Shown here: positions 43,903-52,660 of the stretch, one piece after another | Layout: every line of letters begins with the position of its first letter | Numbering within the stretch: position 1 is the first letter of the stretch | Assembly (NCBI RefSeq): GCF_032335695.1 | Contig: NZ_JACTOJ010000003.1 | Location: 269,041-333,040, forward strand | DNA: 64,000 nt | From: JACTOJ01 sp032335695 | Lineage (GTDB): Bacteria > Bacillota > Clostridia > Clostridiales > Clostridiaceae | Direction: 5' to 3' | The notes under the pieces: generated by a model | The model's database searches: none | What the model saw: the letters and a program-made list of their open reading frames with translations, nothing else | What the model was told of the DNA's origin: nothing | Made by a program: the position numbers and the translations under genes

Positions 43903-44394
43903 ATGATAAGAAAAGCTAGATTGGAAGAAGCAGATACGATAATGGATTTAATCAAAGCTGCAGTGAAGGATTTGAATGATAAAAATATAAATCAATGGGA
44001 TGATATTTATCCTAATAAAGAAGTTATTGAGGAAGATATAAAAAAACAAAATCTTTATGTGGCAGCGGAAGAAGATATAAAAGGAATCATAGTGCTGAAT
44101 GAATTTCAAGATAAAGAGTACTTTGATTTAAAATGGAGATATACAGAAGGAAAGCCGCTTGTTATTCATAGATTATGTGTTCATCCTAAGGCGCAGGGAA
44201 GGGGAGTTGCAAAAGCTCTTATTAGTTTTGCGGAAAGCTTTGCGATTGAAAATAATTATAATTTCATGAGATTGGATGCCTTTACTGAAAATTCAATATC
44301 CTGCAGTTTGTATGAGAAGGTTGGTTTTGAAAAAGCAGGACTAGTTAATTTTAGAAAAGGGAAATTTTATTGCTTTGAAAAGGCTATGTCTTAA
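43903..44394 (+). CDS. GNAT family N-acetyltransferase, 3' end encoded by a repeat element
   Basis: A 163-residue GNAT acyltransferase. The acetyl-CoA site is VIHRLCVHPKAQGRGVAKAL (RLCVHPxxQGRGxA), and the C-terminal YEKVGFEKAG is the usual final strand. N-terminal IRKARLEEADTIMDLI is typical. The substrate is unknown. The last three codons and the stop (GCT ATG TCT TAA) lie inside the left end of a GGCTATG repeat element that starts at 44382, so the insertion replaced the original C-terminus. It has a good AAGGAGAAG ribosome binding site. Confidence 0.9.
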   Translation: MIRKARLEEADTIMDLIKAAVKDLNDKNINQWDDIYPNKEVIEEDIKKQNLYVAAEEDIKGIIVLNEFQDKEYFDLKWRYTEGKPLVIHRLCVHPKAQGRGVAKALISFAESFAIENNYNFMRLDAFTENSISCSLYEKVGFEKAGLVNFRKGKFYCFEKAMS

Positions 44395-44453
44395 AAGAAT
44401 GTTGATATAGGCCCTTCACTGAAGGCAACTTTAAATCAGTGTAAAAAGCAACG
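44382..44453 (+). repeat. Degenerate GGCTATG element with half of the 38-bp palindrome (copy H)
   Basis: GGCTATGTCTTAAAAGAATG then TTGATATAGGC is the left end, beginning inside the GNAT gene. It is followed directly by a small CCTTC-GAAGG hairpin and by CTTTAAATCAGTGTAAAAA, which is one arm of the 38-bp palindrome; the second arm is absent. This copy looks rearranged. Confidence 0.65.
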
Positions 44454-44494
44454 ATTATTAAAAAAGAATCGTAATTATAAATGAGGTGATTCTT

Positions 44495-45406
44495 ATGAAT
44501 AATTTTATGATAGGTATGGATGGAAAGTATAATTTTCAGAAATTCAAAAGAGACTTTAGAAAAGGCTTTTATGGTGTACAAGTTTGTCAGTTTGTAGATG
44601 AAGCACAAATAGATATACTTTGCAGAGAAGCAGAGCAGAATTCCTTTAAAATAGGCATACATTTTCCATTAAGGAGCGGAATAGCTAGATTTAGAGATCC
44701 TCAATTCTTTTCTTTAGATAAGGCTGTAAGAAAAAAAGCTTATGAATACATGGAGGAAGAATTTAGATATATTGAAAATAAACAAATTAATCCAGCCTAT
44801 GTGCTTATTCATTATCCTAAGCCTGTTATCATAAAAGAAGCTTTTGATATGACCAATTGGAGATTTGCTGATAAGAGTGAATATGTCTATGAGAAGGACT
44901 ATTCTTTTGATAGGTTCAAAAGTGACAGTGAAGCTTTATTTAAATGGCTTTCAGAAAAAAGTATACAATACAAATTTACTCCTGTTCTTGAATTTGACGC
45001 ATTAAATAAATATGTTCAACAGGATAATTTTCTTGAAAATTTACTGGATAAATACCAAAGTATAAAAATATGTTTGGATACAGGAAGGCTTCATCTTCAG
45101 CATAAAATAGATAATGAGTTTGATGAAATTAATATAATTAAGCGTTTTGCAAAATACACTAAGGTTATTCATCTATGGAATGTAAAGGTTAATGGAAATT
45201 TAGAAAACAGTCATTTTCCGGCACTGCCTTCACTAAAGGTAGAAGAGGGTTGGGGTCCAATAGAGGAATATATGAAAATAATAAAACAGGAATGCAGCAA
45301 TGCACTTATAATGTTTGAACATAAGTCAGAAATTATTACAGAAGAGGAGCTTAATCAGTGCTATTCTTGGATTAATGATTTATTAACAAATAGGTTTCAA
45401 TATTGA
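44495..45406 (+). CDS. TIM-barrel sugar phosphate isomerase/epimerase-like protein
   Basis: A 303-residue protein that resembles the xylose-isomerase-like AP endonuclease-2 TIM-barrel fold: FKIGIHFPLRSG, YVLIHYPKP, LEFDAL, IKICLDTGRLHLQ and YTKVIHLWNVKVNG fall where metal ligands occur in that fold, and it ends ALIMFEHKSEI. I do not recognise a specific enzyme. I start at ATG 44495, 6 nt after GAGGTG. A GTG at 44486 lies in that ribosome binding site. The gene is preceded by the degenerate repeat and followed by a terminator, so it may be a single-gene unit. Confidence 0.72.
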   Translation: MNNFMIGMDGKYNFQKFKRDFRKGFYGVQVCQFVDEAQIDILCREAEQNSFKIGIHFPLRSGIARFRDPQFFSLDKAVRKKAYEYMEEEFRYIENKQINPAYVLIHYPKPVIIKEAFDMTNWRFADKSEYVYEKDYSFDRFKSDSEALFKWLSEKSIQYKFTPVLEFDALNKYVQQDNFLENLLDKYQSIKICLDTGRLHLQHKIDNEFDEINIIKRFAKYTKVIHLWNVKVNGNLENSHFPALPSLKVEEGWGPIEEYMKIIKQECSNALIMFEHKSEIITEEELNQCYSWINDLLTNRFQY

Positions 45407-45486
45407 CAACAATATGACACAATTAAATATTAATATATAAACATAGCAAGGAAATGAACCCCCCGATAAACGAAATAAATACATAG

Positions 45487-45524
45487 AAAAACAGTTAGTT
45501 GTCCCCCCTTCTAGCTGTTTTTTT
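45487..45524 (+). terminator. Terminator after the TIM-barrel gene
   Basis: AAAACAGTTAG pairs with CTAGCTGTTTT (one G-U) across a loop containing CCCCCC, and runs into T residues. Confidence 0.85.
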
Positions 45525-45587
45525 ATTGTGATTTTTATCCGTGATGATATAATTAGCAGTAAGAAAATATTGAGGAGAAATGAAAGA

Positions 45588-46628
45588 ATGAAAAATATTG
45601 CCAACCAAGATAATTGCTATTTCACATCTTCGCTGATAGTAGATTTAGTTGCCATTTTAACGTCAATTTTTGAAAAAGATAAATTTGAAGATAAATATAA
45701 TATATACAATGAAAAATATATAGAGGATATAAAGAAAAATCATAGGTTTTTAAGTGATATGATAACATATACTAATTTTAATGATTATAGAATGCTGGAG
45801 TTCTTAGAGGAGTGCAAGGCTTTTAATGATCTATCCATTTTTAGTGAGTATGTATCTAATTTAGATAAAGATCATTTTTTATATAAATTTTATGGCGAAG
45901 TCATACCGAAAGACCGTCTTCGTGAATGCATGCAAGATGAAGAGAAGTTAGCAGAAGTATATGAAGAATACAGTTATGTTAGTGACAGCTATATAGCCTT
46001 CAGAAGCTTGTTTTATGATACTGAATTATTTAAAAAAGAATATCTCCACTGCTTGGATCTACTTTATACAGAAGCTTTTAAAGAAAAATATAAGGAAATG
46101 GAAAAGTCAAGCTATGAGGATTATTATATTATTGAACAGCATTTATCAAAGTTAAGTCCTATAGAAACTTCTCAGCTTATCATGGGAAAAAAATTTAAAA
46201 ATAGAGGACCTTATGAGGAATATTATTTTGTTCCAAGCAAATTTATTAATAGAAAAGCTATGAGATTTTTTAGCAAAAATCAAGTGTTAATTTATTCGAA
46301 TCTATTAATAAAAGAGGAAATGACAAAAGAGCAGATTACTAAAATATTAAAAGTGATTTCAGACGATACTAGATTTGAAATAGTGGAGCTGTTATCGAAG
46401 AATGGCGCCATGATGGGAAAAGAGCTAGCGGAAGCTTTGAAAGTTAGCACTCCTACTATTTCCCATCATATAGACCAATTTAAAGAAATAGGTTTTATAA
46501 ATGAAGAAAGAGTTAAAAATTCGAAATACTACAGTATAAATTCTAATGCAGTGGATAAATTTATGAAGTTTTTTAGCACTATGTTTACTAGAAATGCTAA
46601 AATTCCTGAAGATCAAATAAAAATTTAG
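45588..46628 (+). CDS. ArsR-type winged-helix regulator with a large unknown N-terminal domain
   Basis: A 346-residue protein. The C-terminal 90 residues form an ArsR winged helix, ILKVISDDTRFEIVELLSKN followed by GKELAEALKVSTPTISHHID and FINEERVKNSKYYSI. The first 250 residues are acidic, helix-rich and rich in Tyr, Asp and Glu (LAEVYEEYSYVSDSYIAFR), with no domain that I recognise. It may be a ligand- or protein-binding module. ATG at 45588 follows GAGGAGAAATGAAAGA. An in-frame GTG at 45528 lies in the upstream terminator. Its 3' end overlaps a convergent gene by 32 nt. Confidence 0.82.
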   Translation: MKNIANQDNCYFTSSLIVDLVAILTSIFEKDKFEDKYNIYNEKYIEDIKKNHRFLSDMITYTNFNDYRMLEFLEECKAFNDLSIFSEYVSNLDKDHFLYKFYGEVIPKDRLRECMQDEEKLAEVYEEYSYVSDSYIAFRSLFYDTELFKKEYLHCLDLLYTEAFKEKYKEMEKSSYEDYYIIEQHLSKLSPIETSQLIMGKKFKNRGPYEEYYFVPSKFINRKAMRFFSKNQVLIYSNLLIKEEMTKEQITKILKVISDDTRFEIVELLSKNGAMMGKELAEALKVSTPTISHHIDQFKEIGFINEERVKNSKYYSINSNAVDKFMKFFSTMFTRNAKIPEDQIKI

Positions 46629-47451
46629 GAAGCCCTAAGGTTTCCATCACACTTAATACTACTTGATTAATGGATGCTTTTATATCTATTTTATTATTTT
46701 GATTAATTATAGGTTGATGGGCATCTATTAGCGATATTTTATCAGTACCTAAGCGCTTTTTCATATAATCTATGCTAGGTTGAACCTTTTCTATATAAAA
46801 TTGATATCGTCTTTCAAGACAATCTAAAGTATCATCCATTCGGTTCCTGTTTAATGCTCTTATTTTCATTTCCTCTTTTGTTATAAATAGATGAAGGACT
46901 TTTATTACGGGTATATTTAAAGTATTTAGACTGTTTAAAAGTTCTTCTGCAGCGGTTACAGTTCTAGGATATCCATCAAGGATAAATATACCTTTATGAA
47001 ACTCAGAAGAATTTTCAAGCATAGCATTTATGATTTTTATCGTCCATTCATCAGGAATTAAAAGCCCATTTTTAACACAATATTTCAGCCAGTGAAACTG
47101 TGATATAAAATTATCTTTTAAGCTAAGAGAACTTTTAATAGTAGCTTTATGTTTTTCCGCTTTTGTAATTATTTCATTTTTATTATTTTCCATATCAAAA
47201 ATACTTATAGAATCACTGATATTATATTTTTCAGATAAAGCAGTTTTAAATTTTTCATCTTTTTCTGCATTAATTATGGTTTGGCGCAGAATGCTGCCCA
47301 TGGATAAATGCCTTTCCTTAGGAAGAGATAAAAATTTACACAGAGCTGACCCTATTTCACCTTTGCCACAGCCTGAAGGACCAGTGAGGATTATCACTCC
47401 ATTCCCTTCTATTCTTACCTTCTCTACTATAACTTTTATGTTATCATTCAT
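46597..47451 (-). CDS. Nucleoside monophosphate kinase-like protein (adenylate kinase fold)
   Basis: A 284-residue P-loop kinase similar to adenylate kinases. It has Walker A ILTGPSGCGKGEIGSAL, the substrate region KERHLSMGSILRQTI, the lid-side GIFILDGYPRTVTAAEELL with the DGxPR motif, and RALNRNRMDDT. It is longer than adenylate kinase (about 215) because of inserted sequence after residue 75 and an extended C-terminus. The exact nucleotide is unknown. Transcription is opposite to the ArsR-type gene, and the two stop regions overlap by 32 nt. The start follows AGGAGATTAAGTAT on the minus strand. Confidence 0.75.
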   Translation of the reverse strand: MNDNIKVIVEKVRIEGNGVIILTGPSGCGKGEIGSALCKFLSLPKERHLSMGSILRQTIINAEKDEKFKTALSEKYNISDSISIFDMENNKNEIITKAEKHKATIKSSLSLKDNFISQFHWLKYCVKNGLLIPDEWTIKIINAMLENSSEFHKGIFILDGYPRTVTAAEELLNSLNTLNIPVIKVLHLFITKEEMKIRALNRNRMDDTLDCLERRYQFYIEKVQPSIDYMKKRLGTDKISLIDAHQPIINQNNKIDIKASINQVVLSVMETLGLPKFLFDLQEF

Positions 47452-47575
47452 ATACTTAATCTCCTATATCATAAAACATGCATATTGAATTAATTATATC
47501 ATAAAAAGTATTATGCTATTGAAGAAAGTACGCATAAATATAGGATGCTGGTTAGAATTAAGAAAATACTAAAAG

Positions 47576-47604
47576 TTGACAGCAAATAAAACTGGTTTTA
47601 TAAT
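47576..47604 (+). promoter_or_regulatory. Consensus sigma-A promoter of the ABC-2 exporter operon
   Basis: TTGACA at 47576-47581 and TATAAT at 47599-47604 are both exact consensus and are separated by 17 nt. The -10 box is the beginning of the large inverted repeat. Confidence 0.85.
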
Positions 47605-47650
47605 ATAATCAACTAATTAGATTAATGTCTAATTAGTTGATTATATTATA
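47599..47650. promoter_or_regulatory. 52-bp perfect inverted repeat over the start region of the ABC-2 operon
   Basis: The arms at 47599-47621 and 47628-47650 are 23 bp and match perfectly, with the 6-nt centre TTAATG. The core is ATCAACTAATTAGA / TCTAATTAGTTGAT. It begins at the -10 box and ends 13 nt before the start codon, so it spans the transcription start and the leader. It could be a double operator or, once transcribed, a stem beside the ribosome binding site. No regulator gene is adjacent. Confidence 0.8.
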
Positions 47651-47662
47651 AGGGGGATACTC

Positions 47663-48439
47663 ATGAGTGAGGTAATACAGGTAAACAATTTATTTAGAGA
47701 TTATAAAGGAACCTTGAGCATGACTAAGAAAAAAGTAATACAAGCAGTGAATGATATATCCTTTAGTGTAAAAGAAGGTGAGATATTTGGACTTTTAGGT
47801 CCAAACGGTGCAGGGAAGACTACAACTATAAAAATATTGACTACTCTGTTAGCTCCCTCTAAGGGAGAAGCTAAAATATTCGGATATAACTGCTTTGGAC
47901 AAGAAAAATTTATACGTCCAAATATAAACTTTATATTTGGAGGAGAAAGAGGACTTTATTGGAGACTTTCAGCTTATGAAAATTTAATGTACTTCGGAGA
48001 TTTATATAAGGTTTCTGAAAAAATATTGAAGAATAGAATAGAAATGCTTTTAGATTTAGTTGGCTTAAAGGGAAGGGAAGAAGAAAAAGTTGAGGGCTTC
48101 TCTAAGGGAATGAAACAAAGATTGCAAATAGCCAGAGGACTTATAAATGATCCAAAAATATTATTTCTAGATGAACCTACCTTAGGCTTGGATCCAGTCG
48201 GAGCTAAAGACTTAAGAAATATAATATTAAATCTAAAAAAGCATGGAAAGACTATTCTTTTAACTACTCACTATATGCAGGAAGCAGAGGAGCTTTGCGA
48301 TAGAATTGCACTTATTAATCATGGAAAGATAATAGATGTAGATACTTTGGACAGGCTTAAGATAAAGTATCTTAAGAGCGATGAAGGCACTTTGGAAGAT
48401 GTGTATATAAAGCTTATAGGAGGTGATAGAAATGAGTGA
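47663..48439 (+). CDS. ABC-2 type exporter ATP-binding protein
   Basis: A 258-residue ATPase of the NatA/YhaQ type. It has Walker A LLGPNGAGKTTTIKIL, the region FIFGGERGLYWRLSAYENL, signature FSKGMKQRLQIARGL, Walker B ILFLDEPTLGLDP and H-loop LLTTHYMQEAEEL. The GERGLYWRLS segment is characteristic of a subgroup paired with two ABC-2 permeases. It starts after AAGGGGGATACTC. The promoter carries a 52-bp inverted repeat. Substrate is unknown, with lipids, peptides or drugs possible. Confidence 0.92.
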   Translation: MSEVIQVNNLFRDYKGTLSMTKKKVIQAVNDISFSVKEGEIFGLLGPNGAGKTTTIKILTTLLAPSKGEAKIFGYNCFGQEKFIRPNINFIFGGERGLYWRLSAYENLMYFGDLYKVSEKILKNRIEMLLDLVGLKGREEEKVEGFSKGMKQRLQIARGLINDPKILFLDEPTLGLDPVGAKDLRNIILNLKKHGKTILLTTHYMQEAEELCDRIALINHGKIIDVDTLDRLKIKYLKSDEGTLEDVYIKLIGGDRNE

Positions 48440-49214
48440 GATAAGAGTGATTTATTCTACCTTTAAGTTGCATCTTTCTCAATCCTTTTCGAGAGCTACT
48501 TTTAAATTCTGCATAATTGTGCAGCCTATAATATTTACATTCATAATGTGTATGATGTATAAAGATTCAAAGCATGCAAATTATGCTAACTATGTTATAC
48601 TAGGCAGCGGATTAAGTACTCTTTGGAGTGCAATATGCTTTTCTTCGGCAGGAGACATAGAAAGAGAAAGGTACATGGGAACTTTAGAAACACTTTTTTG
48701 CTGTCCCTCTAAGTTTACATCAATAATTATAGGAAAAGTTTTAGCTAATACTTTTCTTGGATTATCAGGGATAGTCATAAGCATAGCTTTTACTAAGGTG
48801 TTTTTTAATCAGAATTTATATATAAAGCATGTTTTTTTATTTGTTTTAAGTTTTATTTTGATGATACTTTCATTTATAAGCATATCAATGCTTATTTCGC
48901 CCGTATTTACTCTATCTAAAAATGCTAGAGCACTTATGAATTGTATGGAGTTTCCAATGTATATTTTATGCGGCTTTGTCTTTCCTATAGATATGCTGCC
49001 ATCCTTCATAAGACCCATAAGCTATATATTATCACCATCCTGGTCCACTGAAATCTTGAAGGAAAGTTCTCTTGGCATAAGTGATTTGCATAATTTTTAT
49101 ATGAAGATAGCTGTATTATGCATTATATGCATGATATATGCTGTAATAAGCAGAGCTTTATTTAAATGCATAGATAGAAAAACTAGAATCGATGCATCCT
49201 TGGGGGTGAGTTAA
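48432..49214 (+). CDS. ABC-2 type membrane permease (first)
   Basis: A 260-residue integral membrane protein with about six helices (FCIIVQPIIFTFIMCMMY, FLFVLSFILMILSFISI, PMYILCGFVFPIDMLP). The RERYMGTLETLFCCPSKF segment is the conserved cytoplasmic motif of ABC-2 permeases. I start at ATG 48432, 6 nt after GGAGGTG. It overlaps the end of the ATPase gene by 8 nt. Its stop is directly followed by the next ATG. Confidence 0.88.
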   Translation: MSEIRVIYSTFKLHLSQSFSRATFKFCIIVQPIIFTFIMCMMYKDSKHANYANYVILGSGLSTLWSAICFSSAGDIERERYMGTLETLFCCPSKFTSIIIGKVLANTFLGLSGIVISIAFTKVFFNQNLYIKHVFLFVLSFILMILSFISISMLISPVFTLSKNARALMNCMEFPMYILCGFVFPIDMLPSFIRPISYILSPSWSTEILKESSLGISDLHNFYMKIAVLCIICMIYAVISRALFKCIDRKTRIDASLGVS

Positions 49215-50009
49215 ATGGAGGAATTAAAAAGAGCATATAGAAACGGATTTTATTCCTTTAAAGGATTATTTGGATTTTTACGACCTCAAGTTTATATATT
49301 GCTTCAAGTGGTAAATCCTATTCTTCAGGTTATATGTTTTTCTCTTATGGCTAAGTATGCCTATGGGGACAGAGATATAACTGTATATGTTTTAGGAAAT
49401 GCCATGGTATTATGTTATTATGATGCATTTTTTGGAGTAGGGAATAATTTAATTACGGAAAGAAGCTATGATACATTAAAGCTATTGTTAGCATCCCCTT
49501 CAAGCACTTATAAACTCGTATTTACAAAAGGATCCTTTTATATTGTTAATGCCTTTTTCATGGTTTTAGTGGGCATATGTACAGGAGTGCTTCTATTTAA
49601 TTTAAGAATTTCAGCAACAGCAATACCCTATTTGCTGTTGTGCCTTATATGTGCTATATTTACTGCCTGCTCCATGGGAATGTTTATAGGTGCAATAGGA
49701 CTTGTTACAAGAGATATTAATTTGCTTTTAAATCTTTGTTCAAATTTACTTATGTGCTTATGCGGCATAAATTTTCCTACGGAAAAATTACCGCTGATTC
49801 TCAGATATATAAGCAATGTGTTACCATTAACCAACGCATTAAAAGCTGCTAAATATATTATAGAAAATGCGGCTTTAGATTATAGTAAAGTAAATTACTA
49901 TATATTTAGAGAATTTATTTTAGGAACATTATACTGTGTGATTGCATATATTACTATTAAATTTATGGAGAAGCTTTCTAAAGTAAAAGCTACTATTGAT
50001 ATATTTTGA
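49215..50009 (+). CDS. ABC-2 type membrane permease (second)
   Basis: A 264-residue ABC-2 permease paralogous to the preceding gene, with VVNPILQVICFSLMAKY, the RSYDTLKLLLASPSSTYKL motif, LLCGINFPTEKLP-like segment LCGINFPTEKLPLILRYISN and about six helices. It begins immediately after the TAA of the first permease, so translation is coupled. The two probably form a heterodimeric channel. A G-U-rich hairpin follows about 60 nt downstream. Confidence 0.88.
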   Translation: MEELKRAYRNGFYSFKGLFGFLRPQVYILLQVVNPILQVICFSLMAKYAYGDRDITVYVLGNAMVLCYYDAFFGVGNNLITERSYDTLKLLLASPSSTYKLVFTKGSFYIVNAFFMVLVGICTGVLLFNLRISATAIPYLLLCLICAIFTACSMGMFIGAIGLVTRDINLLLNLCSNLLMCLCGINFPTEKLPLILRYISNVLPLTNALKAAKYIIENAALDYSKVNYYIFREFILGTLYCVIAYITIKFMEKLSKVKATIDIF

Positions 50010-50071
50010 AACATATTTTATATTAGAGCGGTAAAGATGTGTATTTTGCTATAAGGAAAATTCAATATAAG

Positions 50072-50120
50072 GCTGTAAATTCATAATAATATAAAAAAGT
50101 ATAGAGTTTGCGGCTTTTTT
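50072..50120 (+). terminator. Probable terminator of the ABC-2 operon
   Basis: GCTGTAAA pairs with TTTGCGGC using two G-U pairs across a 27-nt loop and runs into six T. It is weaker than the others in the window. Confidence 0.5.
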
Positions 50121-50248
50121 CATATATTAAAGAAAACTACATAAAAAAATAGTAGAATAGTTAAATTTATTTGCACCTTAACGTGTATTTTGGTTATAAT
50201 AAAAGATATAAAATTATAATCATTAGTATGTTAATGAAAGGAATTAGT

Positions 50249-51115
50249 ATGATTGAAATAATTATACCTGTTAAGTCAGAAGAGGCAGATAATATAACTG
50301 AGAAGCTGGCAGCCATGGATTACTACAATGTGTGCTATAGTGCTCCTATTGAAGTAACTAAAGATAATAACGGATACGGTTATTATGAAAAGGTTAACGT
50401 AAACGCGAGTTTAAGCGTTTTTATAGAAACAGATAATGAAAATGCTGAATTTTATGCTGATAAAATTTCAAGAGAACTATCTATAAATGATGGGATAACT
50501 TATAAAATTATAGAACAAAAAAATTGGCAGCAGCCTTTTGAGACCATAGATCTTAAAAATGGATGGATTATAGCGAATCCTAAAGAAAGCTTACAATCAG
50601 AAAAGATAATAAAATTTGAGTCTCAAGGATCGTTTGGTACAGGCATTCACGAAACTACACAAGATTGCTTAAGGACAATTCTTGATATGGATTTTCATGA
50701 ACAAAATATATTGGATTTAGGAACTGGATCTGGAATACTAAGCATAGCTGCAGCTATCAAGGGAGCTGAAAGCATAAAGGCTATTGATATTCGTGATGTT
50801 AAGGAAGAAGTGACGTATAATGCTAATTTAAATAACATTAGTGACATAGAAGTTATGGAAGCGGATGTTATATATAATGAATTTAAAATGGATGAAAAGT
50901 TTGACAATGTTTTTATCAATATAGGTGGAGAAGAAACATTGCAGGCTATGAATTTCATCAATTCTGTTATGAAAAATCAGGGTCATCTATTAGTTTCTGG
51001 ACTTGTGGAATGGAGCTATGATGAGGTGTTCAATAAGATAGCTGAATATGGTTATAAATGTGCCAAAAAGGCACAGAGCAATGAATGGATTACAACTTTG
51101 TTTAAGAGGATATAG
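50249..51115 (+). CDS. prmA: Ribosomal protein L11 methyltransferase PrmA
   Basis: A 288-residue SAM-dependent methyltransferase that trimethylates ribosomal protein L11. The N-terminal substrate-recognition part (MIEIIIPVKSEEADNITEKL) is followed by the PrmA signature FGTGIHETTQDCLRTILD and the SAM-binding LDLGTGSGILSIAAAIKGA. The catalytic-region motif reads VFINIGGEETL, which differs from the common NILA. That difference leaves some room for another protein substrate. I start at ATG 50249 after AAAGGAATTAGT, not at the upstream ATG. It is followed by an aminopeptidase gene. Confidence 0.83.
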   Translation: MIEIIIPVKSEEADNITEKLAAMDYYNVCYSAPIEVTKDNNGYGYYEKVNVNASLSVFIETDNENAEFYADKISRELSINDGITYKIIEQKNWQQPFETIDLKNGWIIANPKESLQSEKIIKFESQGSFGTGIHETTQDCLRTILDMDFHEQNILDLGTGSGILSIAAAIKGAESIKAIDIRDVKEEVTYNANLNNISDIEVMEADVIYNEFKMDEKFDNVFINIGGEETLQAMNFINSVMKNQGHLLVSGLVEWSYDEVFNKIAEYGYKCAKKAQSNEWITTLFKRI

Positions 51116-51132
51116 TTAAGGAGGATAAATTT

Positions 51133-52362
51133 ATGGATAAAGAAAATCTAAAAAAGTATGCAGAATTAGTTATAAAATCTGGTATTAATGTACAAGATAA
51201 CCAAATTTTGATAATAAATTCTCCAATAGAGTGTGCAGAATTTACTAGAATGCTTTCAGAAATAGCTTATAAGGCTGGAGCTAGAGAAGTTCAAATAGTA
51301 TGGAATGATGGAGTATCTTCTAGAATCAAATATCTATATGGTAAGGATGAAATATTTGATGAATTTCCGGAATGGTCAAAGCAAATGCTTGTATCTTACG
51401 CTAAAAAGGGCGCTGCATTTTTAAGTGTTTTTTCAGAGGATCCAGAGCTTATGAAGGGTATCAGCAGTGAAAGGATCGCTAGAGCTTCGAAAGCTAGAGG
51501 TAAAGCTTTAGTAGAGTATTATGAAAGAGTTATGAGTGATAAAAATAGCTGGTGCGTTGTATCCATACCTACAGAAGCTTGGGCTAAAAAAGTTTTTGCC
51601 GATTCAGATAGGGATGAAGCTGTAGAAAAGCTATGGGAAGCAATATTTAAAACAACAAGAGCAACGGAGAAAGACCCTGTAGCTGCTTGGGAAGAACATA
51701 AGAGAAATCTAAAGAAAAGAATAGAAATATTACATAGCTATAAACTAAAATATCTTATATATAAAAATTCTATAGGAACAGATCTTAAAATAGAGCTTCC
51801 CAAGGATCATATATGGATTGGAGCTTCTTCAACCAATGAAAACGGATTGGAGTTTATACCTAATATACCTACAGAAGAAATATTTACGCTGCCATTAAAG
51901 AATGGAGTTAATGGTAAAGTGGTAAGTACAAAACCTCTTAATTTAAATGGAAATTTAGTTGAGAACTTTTCTTTTACCTTCAAGGATGGAAGGATAATTG
52001 ACTCTGCTGCAGAAAAGGGCTATGATGTGCTGAAAGAACTGATTGATACTGATGAAGGAAGTCATTATCTTGGTGAAGTAGCTTTAGTGCCCTATGATTC
52101 TCCTATATCGAATTCAAAGATATTATTTTATAATACACTATTCGATGAAAATGCAGCTTGTCATTTAGCTATTGGTAAAGCTTATCCAACTTGTCTTAAG
52201 AATGGAGACAACATGACTAATGAGGAATTAGAAAAAGCTGGAGTTAACAATTCTCTTCAGCATGAGGATTTTATGATAGGCAGTCAAGATTTGAATATAA
52301 CTGGAATCACTGAAGATGGAAAAGAAATAAAGATATTTGAAAATGGAAATTTTGCTTTCTGA
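51133..52362 (+). CDS. M29 family aminopeptidase
   Basis: A 409-residue leucyl aminopeptidase of MEROPS family M29 (AmpS/aminopeptidase T). The N-terminus VIKSGINVQDNQILIINSPI is typical. The C-terminal metal-binding half shows ASSTNENGLEFIPNIPTEEI, GSHYLGEVALVPYDSPIS, NTLFDENAACHLAIGKAYP, and the end QHEDFMIGSQDLNITG. The Glu, His, Tyr and Asp ligands of the two-metal site are visible in those segments. It is cytoplasmic and removes N-terminal residues from peptides. It starts at ATG after AAGGAGGATAAATTT, 17 nt after prmA, so they are probably co-transcribed. A GGCTATG-type repeat starts 3 nt after its stop. Confidence 0.92.
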   Translation: MDKENLKKYAELVIKSGINVQDNQILIINSPIECAEFTRMLSEIAYKAGAREVQIVWNDGVSSRIKYLYGKDEIFDEFPEWSKQMLVSYAKKGAAFLSVFSEDPELMKGISSERIARASKARGKALVEYYERVMSDKNSWCVVSIPTEAWAKKVFADSDRDEAVEKLWEAIFKTTRATEKDPVAAWEEHKRNLKKRIEILHSYKLKYLIYKNSIGTDLKIELPKDHIWIGASSTNENGLEFIPNIPTEEIFTLPLKNGVNGKVVSTKPLNLNGNLVENFSFTFKDGRIIDSAAEKGYDVLKELIDTDEGSHYLGEVALVPYDSPISNSKILFYNTLFDENAACHLAIGKAYPTCLKNGDNMTNEELEKAGVNNSLQHEDFMIGSQDLNITGITEDGKEIKIFENGNFAF

Positions 52363-52365
52363 TAA

Positions 52366-52562
52366 GGTTATGCTTTAAAAGAATATTGATAAAGACTTTG
52401 ATGGATCTGAAACTGAACTTTTAATAAGGCTATGTTTTAAAAGGATGTTGATAAAGGCGTATTTCGTAAAAGAACTCAAACGATAATATCAACATTTTAA
52501 AACATAGCCCCCGAACTGAATGAAGTTTTAAATAAGTGTAAAAATCAACACTGATTTAAAAC
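52366..52562 (+). repeat. Nested element copies plus 38-bp palindrome (copy F)
   Basis: One left end, GGTTATGCTTTAAAAGAATA, starts at 52366. A second complete 82-bp mini-element follows at 52428-52509, with ends GGCTATGTTTTAAAAGGATG and TTTTAAAACATAGCC. After a 15-nt spacer CCCGAACTGAATGAA comes the palindrome at 52525-52562, with arms GTTTTAAATAAGTGT and ACACTGATTTAAAAC (one mismatch). This composite fills most of the gap between the aminopeptidase and nitroreductase genes. Confidence 0.75.
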
Positions 52563-52574
52563 AAAACCTTTAAT

Positions 52575-52610
52575 AAAAATAGGCACTGGAAAACCAGTAC
52601 CCTATTTTTT
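52575..52610. terminator. Bidirectional terminator before the nitroreductase gene end
   Basis: AAAAATAGG-CACTGG pairs with CCAGTA-CCTATTTTT with a small mismatch and a 4-nt loop, giving T runs on both strands. Confidence 0.85.
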
Positions 52611-52660
52611 GGATAGTAGAATTAATATTATTCAAAAGTTATATATTTAATCCAAGATTA

